Below, piece by piece: positions 16,306 to 23,617 of a stretch of DNA of 64,000 bases (its first letter is position 1; every line of letters begins with the position of its first letter). Location of the stretch: contig JAUXRX010000053.1 in assembly GCA_030681645.1 (NCBI GenBank), positions 1 through 64,000 on the forward strand, written 5' to 3'. Below the pieces are notes generated by a model. The model did no database searches. It was not told the DNA's origin and saw only the letters and a list, made by a program, of their open reading frames with translations. A program made the position numbers and the translations under genes. The DNA comes from Archangium sp. Lineage in GTDB: Bacteria; Myxococcota; Myxococcia; Myxococcales; Myxococcaceae.

Positions 16306-18312
16306 TCAGAGAAAGCGCACCGGCTCGCCGACCTCGGGCTTCTTCAGCTCGGCCAGCGCGGTGGCCGAGAGCTTGCCCTTGATGGTGGCGACCATCTCTT
16401 CGCTGCCCGCGTAGTCGTGGTGCTCTGCGTCGAGCAGCGTCTGAATGTCGTCGCGCGAGAAGGCCGGCAGGTTGTAGCGGCTCAGGAAGTTGTTGAAGAC
16501 CTCGTCGTCGCGGAAGCCCTCGTCGATGTCGAGCGACTGGGCGAAGCTGATCACCGCGGCGATCTTGCGATCGACCGGGTCGAGGCGCTGCTCACCCGAG
16601 CTCTGCAGCCAGCGGTTGAGCTCGTACGCGCAGGTGGCGCGGATCGCCTCTTCGCTCATGTGCGAGTAGCGGGCGTTGACCGTCATCCGGTACTCGGGGT
16701 CCTTCCCCGGCACGGCGACCTTCTCGAACTTCACCACCTCGGCCTCGCCCGCCTTCGGCTCGAACCAGCCGCCCGCGATCACGCGCGAGTGCTCGTTCAC
16801 CTCGCGCAGGATTCCCGAGAACTCGCTCACCGTGTTCAGCACCTGGGCGGCGATGTTCACCTTGGTGCCGTCGAGCATGGTGGGGTCGCGGTCCTGCTTC
16901 ACCGGGCGGAACTCGCGCCGCGTGTCCTCGGGCACGTTGAAGGTCGAGAAGTTGAAGTGCTTGTCGAGGTAGTCGGCCTGGCCGTCGTTGTCGCGGTCGA
17001 GCACCTTCTCGCGCTGCAGCGTGCTCACCGGCGTGAGGAAGTTGTTGCGGTCGTAGTGGCCGTCGGTGCGGTCGAGGAAGGGGGTGATGGTGTCCCAGCC
17101 CGCGCGCTTGCTCATCAGCTTCGCCAGGCCGTCGATGTCCGTGTCCACCGCCGAGCTGCCGTAGGTGGTGGTCACCTGCATCTTCGGGAACTTCTCCTTG
17201 AAGGCGTCGATCTGCGACTTCCCGACGCAGAGGTTCGAGAGGTACAGCTTGCCGTCGCCGCCGTCGGGCAGCGCGGGCGTGTTGTTGATCGAGCTGACCT
17301 GGTTCTTGCCCCAGTTGGAGTGGCCGTCGTAGCCGATGATGTTCACCGACTTGTCGGCGATCTTCTCGAGCAGCCGGCTGCCGCCGCCGATCTTCGTGCG
17401 GATCTCGAACTTCGTCTCGCCCACGCCGGGCTCGTTGAAGGTCTTGGTGAAGGTGCCGCTGCCCGCGGTGGTCTCTTTCCAGCCGGCGGACTTGAGCTTG
17501 CTCTGGAAGCCGCCGATGAACTCGTCGCCGACCTGCCAGTCCATCTTCACGGTGTTGTTGCCGTTGGCGAACCACTTCTCGTAGGGCGGCTTGAGCGGGG
17601 CGAGCTGGTCCATCAGCTTGTCGCTGACGGCCTTGCCTGCGGCGGTCTTGCCCGCGGGCGAGTTGCTCAGGTGGAAGATCAGGTTCTCCTTGAGGCGCTG
17701 ATCGGGCTCGTTGCGCACCAGGGCCTCGTACGAGGTGAGCATCTTCGCGTTCAGGTCGGCCTCGGGCGTCGCCTCCAGCAGCGCGAGGAGCACCGTGCCG
17801 GAGGAAGCGCGCGCCTGGATCGCCTGCCGCGCGTCGAAGCCCGCGGGCGCGGTGGTGGAGAGCGTGGGCGCGAGCTGCTCGAACACCTTCTGCCGGGTCT
17901 CCTTCGGGAGGCCGGTGAAGAGGCTCTCCTTCTTCGCGTTGTCGATGAGCTCGCCGGCGCGGAAGAGCGCATCGCCCTTCTCGGCGGGGGTGCGGCCGGC
18001 CTTGCCGTCGGCGTGGATGGTGAAGGTGCCGTCGGCCGCGAGGAACACCGGGCGCTGGCTGGGCGTGGGGTCGAGCGAGACGACCTGGCCGGGCGTGGGC
18101 GCCGGGGTCTTCGTGATCAACGGGCGGATCAACGCCTCGGTCTCGGGCGTGAAGAGATCCTTGTGCACGTTGAGGATCGTCTTGAGCTGGGTCTTCTCGT
18201 ACGCGGTGACCTTGCCGTCCGACTTGACGCGGTCGACCAGGCTCTGGGCCTCGGCGCGGGTGATGGTGCGGTCAGCAGCGGCGGCATCGGCCTGGCGGCG
18301 AATCGACGGCAT
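16306..18312 (-). CDS. Unrecognised 668-residue protein
   Basis: The start is fixed by AAGGAG six bases before the ATG at 18312. The N-terminus (residues about 12-70) is a helical 'RTITRAEAQSLVDRVKSDGK' plus 'KVTAYEKTQLKTIL' segment that resembles a short EF-hand-like or TerB-like helical repeat. A long central part includes 'VNIIGYDGHSNWGKNQ', 'LYLSNLCVGKSQIDAF' and 'TTYGSSAVDTDIDGL', suggesting an alpha/beta domain with conserved His, Ser and Cys, a caspase/gingipain-like arrangement (H in GYDGHS, C in LSNLC). A calcium-loop-like DRDNDGQADYLDKHF follows at about residue 420. There is no signal peptide. I do not know the family; a cysteine-peptidase-like fold is a guess. Confidence 0.7.
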   Translation of the reverse strand: MPSIRRQADAAAADRTITRAEAQSLVDRVKSDGKVTAYEKTQLKTILNVHKDLFTPETEALIRPLITKTPAPTPGQVVSLDPTPSQRPVFLAADGTFTIHADGKAGRTPAEKGDALFRAGELIDNAKKESLFTGLPKETRQKVFEQLAPTLSTTAPAGFDARQAIQARASSGTVLLALLEATPEADLNAKMLTSYEALVRNEPDQRLKENLIFHLSNSPAGKTAAGKAVSDKLMDQLAPLKPPYEKWFANGNNTVKMDWQVGDEFIGGFQSKLKSAGWKETTAGSGTFTKTFNEPGVGETKFEIRTKIGGGSRLLEKIADKSVNIIGYDGHSNWGKNQVSSINNTPALPDGGDGKLYLSNLCVGKSQIDAFKEKFPKMQVTTTYGSSAVDTDIDGLAKLMSKRAGWDTITPFLDRTDGHYDRNNFLTPVSTLQREKVLDRDNDGQADYLDKHFNFSTFNVPEDTRREFRPVKQDRDPTMLDGTKVNIAAQVLNTVSEFSGILREVNEHSRVIAGGWFEPKAGEAEVVKFEKVAVPGKDPEYRMTVNARYSHMSEEAIRATCAYELNRWLQSSGEQRLDPVDRKIAAVISFAQSLDIDEGFRDDEVFNNFLSRYNLPAFSRDDIQTLLDAEHHDYAGSEEMVATIKGKLSATALAELKKPEVGEPVRFL

Positions 18313-18396
18313 GCGAACTCCTTGGGACTGGGGTGACGAGCGTTTATCCGAGGTGAGAAGGGGTGGCCAGCGCCCGGCCGGTTTAGTGTCGCTTCG

Positions 18397-19161
18397 ATGC
18401 TCCGTCCCTTCCTCCTCCTCCTGCTCCTCGCCGCTCCGGCGTGGGCTCAACGTGGTGCTCCCGTGCGTGCTCCTCCCGCAGTCGACGTCGCAGGCGTGAT
18501 GATCCGAAGTGAGGAGCAGGCGGTGAAGGAGATCGAATCGCAGCTCCGCGGCACCGGCTCGTGGAGCCAGCGCGAGGACTACACCGCCGCCGACGGGCTG
18601 GACCGGGCCATCGGCGCCGCAGGGCCGTGGTCGCCGGTCTTCGGGCGCACGCTGCTGCTTCACACCGAAGACGCCGACGTGGGGGTGCGGACGACCGCGG
18701 TGTACCTGCTCGAGCGCGTGGCGAAGGAGGTCGGCGCGCCGGCGATCCTCAAGGTGATGGAGCGCTCGCCGAAGCTCTTCGACGGGGTCAAGCCCGTGGG
18801 GCACCCGACCAATCAGCCCGACCTGCGCTGGAGCATGTTGATGGCGCTGGGGACCGCGGTGGGGCCGAAGGACGCGGCTGCGCTCGCGGTGCTGCGCAAG
18901 GCGGCGCACGAGGAACGGGGCTTCTGGCTGCTCGACGCGCTGGGCCGGGCTGACTCGGCGTGGTTGCTGGCCAACGCGAAGGCCGTCGTGCCGAAGGACG
19001 CGCTCATCGGCGCGCTGCGGTCGATGCCCGACACCGCGTCACGGGCGAAGCTGATCCGCGCGCTGGGGCCGTGGAGCGCGGCAGAGAAGAAGGCCGCGCT
19101 CGCGAGCGGCGGGTGGGCGCTGATGGACGACGCGGCGAAGCTCAAACCCCTGCTGGAGTGA
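18397..19161 (+). CDS. Exported helical-repeat-like protein
   Basis: 254 residues with a clear signal peptide (MLRPFLLLLLLAAPAWAQRG). The mature part is a series of Ala/Leu-rich helices (VGVRTTAVYLLERVAKEVGA, WSMLMALGTAVGPKDAAALA, LIGALRSMPDTASRAKLIRA) with spacing typical of HEAT- or armadillo-like repeats. There are no cysteines or catalytic motifs. It is divergent from the 668-residue orphan, with only 84 bases between them, so the two may share a control region. A periplasmic scaffold or binding role is inferred from fold appearance only. Confidence 0.6.
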   Translation: MLRPFLLLLLLAAPAWAQRGAPVRAPPAVDVAGVMIRSEEQAVKEIESQLRGTGSWSQREDYTAADGLDRAIGAAGPWSPVFGRTLLLHTEDADVGVRTTAVYLLERVAKEVGAPAILKVMERSPKLFDGVKPVGHPTNQPDLRWSMLMALGTAVGPKDAAALAVLRKAAHEERGFWLLDALGRADSAWLLANAKAVVPKDALIGALRSMPDTASRAKLIRALGPWSAAEKKAALASGGWALMDDAAKLKPLLE

Positions 19162-19466
19162 GCCATTCACCGGAGGTTCCAGAAGCAGCCCGGGGATGCG
19201 GTGGTGGGGCAAGGGTTTCGGCCCGTGCTCGAATCGCACAGGCCCCCCCACTGCGGGCGCTTGTCGAGGCACTGATTTCAAGCTTCGACGCTCAATAAGG
19301 CGACGCGCGGTACCACCGTACAGCCCGCTGTACGCTGGGATCTCACGTCGCACTTTCCGGCAACTCGTCACTCTCGCGTCCTTGCCCGTGGCCGAGAGGC
19401 CAGCGCGCGACGAGCACGAAGCCGACCCAAACCACCACCACCCCCAGGGCTGTTGCCTTCAGCTCG
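19162..19466. other. Convergent gap with a tRNA-like stem-loop and a possible micro-ORF
   Basis: Near the left side, 19198-19210 pairs with 19242-19254 (13 bp with one wobble and one mismatch). It encloses a small GGG/CCC hairpin and GTGC-TCGAATC-GCAC at 19225-19239, whose 7-base loop resembles a tRNA T-loop. It does not fold as a full tRNA. On the minus strand, a GTG at 19441 opens a 32-residue frame (VVVWVGFVLVARW, then a polar tail) ending at 19343, 25 bases after the methyltransferase stop. It could be a small membrane peptide but has little support. Nothing else was seen. Confidence 0.35.
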
Positions 19467-20177
19467 TCAGCCGGACTTCGGACCCATCAGCACCAACAAC
19501 ACATCCTGCAGCAGCACCAGGTCGCGCTCGCTCAGGTCCATCTTGTCCGCGAGTTCCTGCAACCTCGGTTGAAACGACGCGCGCGCCCGGGCACCGCCCT
19601 TGAAGAACCCACGCGCGTCGAGTTCCCGGCTGAGCAACTGCACCAGCGCGTCACGTGACAGCTTCGAAGCGCGGAAGTCGTCGCTCGCGCCTTCGGCTGC
19701 CGCCGAGAACAACGTGAGCATCACCGCGACGGAGTGACTGAGATTGAGGCTCTCGGTCGGGCCCGGCGTCGGCAGCCGCACCACGCGGGGACACAGCGCC
19801 GCTTCGTCGGTCGCGAGCCCGGTGCGTTCGTTGCCGAACACGAGCGCCACCTTCTCTCCCGCCTCGGGAATCAACAACCGCGCGCGAGACACCGACAGCC
19901 ACGGCGCGGTGGCCGCCTCGGAGATCTTCGACGACGTCGCCACCGCCAGCGACACATCAGCCAGCGCTTCCTGCAGCGTCTCGAACACCGGCGCGGCCGC
20001 GAGCAGCGCCTCCGATGGGTGCGCCATCTTGATGCAGTCGGGAATGGAGCGATCCATCAGCGGCTCGACCAGCCGCAGCGAGCACCCGAAGTTCCCGCAC
20101 AGCCGCGCCACGCTGCCCACGTTGAGCGGCCCCTCGGACCGCACCAGCACCACGACCAACCGCTCGAGCAGGTTCAT
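19467..20177 (-). CDS. SpoU-class tRNA/rRNA 2'-O-methyltransferase (TrmJ-like)
   Basis: 236 residues from the ATG at 20177, which overlaps the preceding stop as ATGA. The SPOUT knot motifs are visible: motif 1 'VRSEGPLNVGSVARLCGNFG' (N and R of 'xNxGxxxR'), motif 2 'VALVFGNERTGLATDE', and motif 3 'VVRLPTPGPTESLNLSHSVAVM'. Together these give the TrmJ/LasT pattern of S-adenosylmethionine-dependent Nm methyltransferases, usually acting on the anticodon loop of tRNA. The C-terminal 70 residues are a helical extension also seen in TrmJ. It is third in a coupled set after the ATPase and lipocalin-like genes. Confidence 0.85.
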   Translation of the reverse strand: MNLLERLVVVLVRSEGPLNVGSVARLCGNFGCSLRLVEPLMDRSIPDCIKMAHPSEALLAAAPVFETLQEALADVSLAVATSSKISEAATAPWLSVSRARLLIPEAGEKVALVFGNERTGLATDEAALCPRVVRLPTPGPTESLNLSHSVAVMLTLFSAAAEGASDDFRASKLSRDALVQLLSRELDARGFFKGGARARASFQPRLQELADKMDLSERDLVLLQDVLLVLMGPKSG

Positions 20178-20599
20178 CGCGTCCCCAATCGCACCAGCGC
20201 CGGCGCACCGATCGCCCCGTGAATCGAAGCCCACGCCTCATCACTGAGGCTCGCCGTGCGCGCGATGATGTCGATGCCCGCCGGCGTCGCCCAGGTCTTG
20301 CTGAACGAGAGCGCCAGGCACTGCTCGTCCGCCGAGACCGAGATGATCTCCCACTGGCTGGTGAAGAACCTGAGCCACCCGCGGCCGCGCCACTGGTAGC
20401 GCCGCGGGCCCACCTCGGTGTCGACCCCGACGATGGTCTTGCTGCGCCCGCCCTCGACGTACGCGACCGTGTCGTCGAAGCACGTGCGCCCCTCGACCGT
20501 GCGCGTGTTGGAATAGATGAAGCGCGGCTCGGTGCGGCGCCCGCCTGTCCACATGGGGAAGTTGGTGGCGATGACGTACCAGGTGCCTTCGAGGTTCAT
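20174..20599 (-). CDS. Small lipocalin-like beta-barrel protein
   Basis: 141 residues from the ATG at 20599, which overlaps the ATPase stop as ATGA; its own stop overlaps the methyltransferase start. MNLEGTWYVIATNFPMW carries the G-x-W-Y signature that opens lipocalins. A strand-rich body follows (GRTCFDDTVAYVEG, YQWRGRGWLRFF, WEIISVSADEQCLALSFS), consistent with a barrel of about eight strands. It has no signal peptide, so it would be cytosolic, unlike the lipoprotein Blc. It may bind a hydrophobic ligand. Length is near the low end for the family and the call rests on motif and strand pattern. Confidence 0.6.
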   Translation of the reverse strand: MNLEGTWYVIATNFPMWTGGRRTEPRFIYSNTRTVEGRTCFDDTVAYVEGGRSKTIVGVDTEVGPRRYQWRGRGWLRFFTSQWEIISVSADEQCLALSFSKTWATPAGIDIIARTASLSDEAWASIHGAIGAPALVRLGTR

Positions 20600-21762
20600 C
20601 GGAGGGGCTCGAGCTCTTCCGCCAACCGCGAGGCCGCGACGGCGCGGATCTTCGGGCCGAGCGAGAACGACTCCCGCCCTGCGTGCACCACGAAGAGCTG
20701 TTCGGGGTCGAGCGCCTCGAGCGCGCTGCGCATGCTGGGCGTCACCGCCGGGGTGGCCGTTCGCTTGAACTCGAAGCCGAGCCGCCGCTTCCCGTCCGTC
20801 ACCAGCAGGTCGAGCTCGGCGCCCTGGTGGGTCGCCCAGAAGTGGCACTGCCGTGGGGTCGCTCCCAGTTGCTGCGTCACCTGCTGGAGCAGGAAGCCTT
20901 CCCACGACGCGCCAGACCGGGGGCTCTGATCGAGCTGCTGCTGCGTCCGCAGGTCGAGCAGGCCGTGCAACAACCCGCAGTCGCGCAGGTAGAGCTTCGG
21001 GGACTTCACCTGGCGCTTGCTGATGTTCTCGTGCCACGGCTGAAGCTGCTGAACCACCAGCGCCGCCTCGAGCTGATCCGTGTAGCGGCGCGCCGTCGCG
21101 TCAGACACGCCCATCGATCGGCCGAGCTCCGACCAGTTCAGGACCTGTCCATGCACGTGCGCGAGCATCGCCCAGAAGCGGCGCATCGTGGGTGCTGGCA
21201 CCGACACGCCCAGGCCCGGCAGATCCCGCTCGAGGAACGTGCGAATGAAGTCGGCTCTCCACTCGAAGCTGTCCGCGTCGGAGGCGGCGGTGAACGAGGC
21301 GGGGAACCCCCCTCGCAGCCAGAGCCGCTCGAGGCGCTTCGGGGTCACTTCGGAGAGAGACAACCCGCCCAGCTCGAGAAAGGCGACCCGGCCCGCGAGC
21401 GTCTCGGATTCCTGGCGCAGCAGCTCCGGGCTCGCGCTCCCCAGCACGAGGAAGCGCGCCGGCCGGCGCGGGCGGTCAGCGAGCACCCTCAAGAGGGGAA
21501 AGAGCTCGGGTCTTCGTTGGATCTCGTCGAGCACCACCAGCCCCCGCAACGGCTCGAGCGCCAGCTCGGGTTCAGCCAGCCTCGCCAGCGCGCTGGGCTG
21601 CTCGAGATCGAAGGTGGTGACCGGCCCGCCTCCGAATCGAGCTGCGACGTCGCGCGCGAGCGTGGTCTTCCCCACCTGCCTCGGCCCGAGAATGGTCACC
21701 ACCGGGGTCCTTCGAAGGAGCCGGAGCACCTCGTCGGTCAGCCGCGTGCGGGCGATCTTCAC
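20596..21762 (-). CDS. AAA-type ATPase with DUF4143 nuclease-like C-terminus
   Basis: 388 residues from a GTG at 21762. The N-terminal ATPase has Walker A GPRQVGKTT (about residues 25-33), Walker B LVVLDEIQRRPELFPLLR, and the sensor 'FLVLGSASPELL'. A winged-helix segment follows (LGRSMGVSDATARRYTDQLE), and the C-terminal DUF4143 part has 'ELDLLVTDGKRRLGFEFKR', a PD-(D/E)xK-like D...E-x-K pattern. Proteins of this architecture are common, often horizontally spread, and their role is unresolved (possibly toxin- or antitoxin-like). It leads the coupled set with the lipocalin-like and TrmJ-like genes and has an inverted repeat in its upstream region. Confidence 0.85.
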   Translation of the reverse strand: MKIARTRLTDEVLRLLRRTPVVTILGPRQVGKTTLARDVAARFGGGPVTTFDLEQPSALARLAEPELALEPLRGLVVLDEIQRRPELFPLLRVLADRPRRPARFLVLGSASPELLRQESETLAGRVAFLELGGLSLSEVTPKRLERLWLRGGFPASFTAASDADSFEWRADFIRTFLERDLPGLGVSVPAPTMRRFWAMLAHVHGQVLNWSELGRSMGVSDATARRYTDQLEAALVVQQLQPWHENISKRQVKSPKLYLRDCGLLHGLLDLRTQQQLDQSPRSGASWEGFLLQQVTQQLGATPRQCHFWATHQGAELDLLVTDGKRRLGFEFKRTATPAVTPSMRSALEALDPEQLFVVHAGRESFSLGPKIRAVAASRLAEELEPLR

Positions 21763-21774
21763 GCTGCCTGGCTA

Positions 21775-21811
21775 CCATGAAATCTCGATACATGATGTCG
21801 ACTTTTCATGG
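21775..21811. promoter_or_regulatory. Inverted repeat in the divergent promoter region of the ATPase and amidase genes
   Basis: CCATGAAA at 21775-21782 is repeated inverted as TTTCATGG at 21804-21811, with an AT-richer 21-base spacer that contains TCGATACATGATGTCGA. It stands out in a GC-rich window and lies between two divergent starts (21762 and 21854). It may be an operator; the binding protein is unknown. Confidence 0.5.
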
Positions 21812-21853
21812 TGAGGGATTCACGCCCAGTCCCGGGTATGCTCCGCGGTCTTC

Positions 21854-23359
21854 ATGTCGATCCCCGCCGCCTACGATTCCCACGACGCGCTCGGCCTGGC
21901 TGAGCTGGTGCGCAAGAAGGAAGTCACCGAGCTCGAGCTGCTCGACGAGGCCATCCGCCGCGCGCAGCAGGTCAACCCGAAGCTGAACGCCATCGTGCTC
22001 GAGATGTTCGACGAGGGCCGGCGCCTGGTCTCGGCCGGCTTGCCTGACGGGCCGCTGCGCGGCGTGCCGTTCCTCCTCAAGGACCTCGCGCAGCCCTACG
22101 CGGGCTTCCCCCTGCGCAGCGGCAGCAAGCTCTACGAGCGCTACCTGCCCGAGGTGCACGGCGAGCTGGTGCGGCGCTACCTCGCCGCGGGGCTGGTGGT
22201 GTTCGGCAAGACCAATACGTCCGAGTTCGGCATCCTCCCCACGGTCGAGACCGCGCTGTACGGCGCCTGTCACAACCCGTGGAAGCCCGACGTCACGCCG
22301 GGTGGCAGCTCGGGCGGGGCGGCGGCCGTGGTCGCGGCGCGCATCGTGCCGGTGGCGCACGGCGGAGATGCGGGCGGCTCGATTCGCATTCCCGCCTCGT
22401 GCTGTGGCGTGTTCGGGCTCAAGCCCACGCGCGGCCGCAACCCGATGGGTCCGCACTCGAGCGAGCGCGGGCACGGCCTCGCCGCGGAGCACGTCATCTC
22501 GGTGAGCGTGCGCGACAGCGCGGCCTTCCTCGACGCGAGCGCGGGGCCTGAGCACACCGCGCCGTACTGGGCGCCTCCGCAGACCGGCAGCTACCTCGAG
22601 GAGACGAAGCGGCCGGCGGGCAAGCTGCGCATCGCCTTCACCCACAAGCCGCTGCTGGGAGGCGGTGCGGAAGACGCCGACTGCAAGCGCTCGCTGGAAG
22701 ACGCGGTGAAGCTGCTCACCGAGCTGGGGCACGAGTGTGTCGAGGCGGCGCCGCCCGTCGATGGTCCGACGGTCTCGCGGGCGTTCTTCGCCACGTACTG
22801 CGCGGGCGTGGGCGGTGAGCTGCAGCTCGCGGCGAAGTACCTGGGGCGACCCGCGCGTCCGTCCGACGTGGAGCCGACCACGTGGTTGATGGGCATGATC
22901 GCCCGCACCGGCTTCTCCGCCGCCGACTTCTCCGCGGCGCTGCGGCAGCTGCAGGCGATGTCGCGCGACGTGAACCGCTTCATGGAGAAGTTCGACTGCT
23001 ACCTCACGCCCACGGTGGGAAAGGCACCGGTGGCGCACGGCGCGCTCGGGGCCCAGGGCCGCGAGAAGACGCTGCAGGAGCTGGTGTCGCGCCTGGACTT
23101 CACCTCGGCGCTCAAGCTGCCCGGCATGCTCGACAAGGCGGTGGCGCGCGCGTTCGGCTTCGCGCCCTTCACCGCGGTGGGCAACGTCACCGGCCAGCCG
23201 TCGATGAGCGTGCCGCTGTGGTGGAACGACGCGGGGCTGCCGATGGGCGTGTGCTTCACCTCGCGCTTCGGTGACGAGGCCACGCTCTTCCGCCTCGCCG
23301 CGCAGCTCGAGCAGGCGCGCCCGTGGAAGGACCGCAAGCCGCCGGTGTGCGCTGCGTGA
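21854..23359 (+). CDS. Amidase-signature family hydrolase
   Basis: 501 residues, the usual size of amidase-signature enzymes (about 450-520). The Ser-cisSer-Lys triad is readable: Lys in 'GVPFLLKDLAQPYAG', the cis-Ser in 'TPGGSSGGAAAVVAARIVP' and the nucleophile Ser in 'HGGDAGGSIRIPASCCGVFG', then 'LKPTRGRNPMGP'. The C-terminal part (SRDVNRFMEKFDCYLTPT, GQPSMSVPL, GVCFTSRFGDEATLFRLA) matches family members such as 6-aminohexanoate-cyclic-dimer hydrolase-like and fatty-acid-amide-like enzymes. There is no signal peptide and no gatA/gatB neighbours, so a general amide hydrolase rather than the tRNA amidotransferase is likely. The substrate is unknown. Confidence 0.85.
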   Translation: MSIPAAYDSHDALGLAELVRKKEVTELELLDEAIRRAQQVNPKLNAIVLEMFDEGRRLVSAGLPDGPLRGVPFLLKDLAQPYAGFPLRSGSKLYERYLPEVHGELVRRYLAAGLVVFGKTNTSEFGILPTVETALYGACHNPWKPDVTPGGSSGGAAAVVAARIVPVAHGGDAGGSIRIPASCCGVFGLKPTRGRNPMGPHSSERGHGLAAEHVISVSVRDSAAFLDASAGPEHTAPYWAPPQTGSYLEETKRPAGKLRIAFTHKPLLGGGAEDADCKRSLEDAVKLLTELGHECVEAAPPVDGPTVSRAFFATYCAGVGGELQLAAKYLGRPARPSDVEPTTWLMGMIARTGFSAADFSAALRQLQAMSRDVNRFMEKFDCYLTPTVGKAPVAHGALGAQGREKTLQELVSRLDFTSALKLPGMLDKAVARAFGFAPFTAVGNVTGQPSMSVPLWWNDAGLPMGVCFTSRFGDEATLFRLAAQLEQARPWKDRKPPVCAA

Positions 23360-23617
23360 GCGCCGTGCAGGCGCCACGGCGGCCCGGTGCGTGGTGCGCG
23401 CTGGCTGCAGCGCCTTCGATGAGCAACGGAACCCGCACAGCAGGCCGTCTTCGCGCACGGGCAGGGTGGTGGTCGCGGGCATCGGCGCCGACGGCGGCGA
23501 ACAGGAGGTCGCGCACGAAGCGCAGCCCTGCATTCCCCACGTCCCCTTCAGGCCGACCTGCTTCACCCGTGACGCTTTGGCTCGCGCCCCGCCCCCACTC
23601 TCGCCCAGAGTCGGGAC

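Noticed and set aside
19198..19260. tRNA gene
   Set aside because: There is a T-loop-like hairpin but no anticodon arm or D arm of proper geometry, and the T-stem is imperfect.
23360..23617. Broken gene in the amidase-kinase gap
   Set aside because: Fragments on the minus strand look weakly coding in two frames but have no start, no motif and no consistent frame, so nothing is called.
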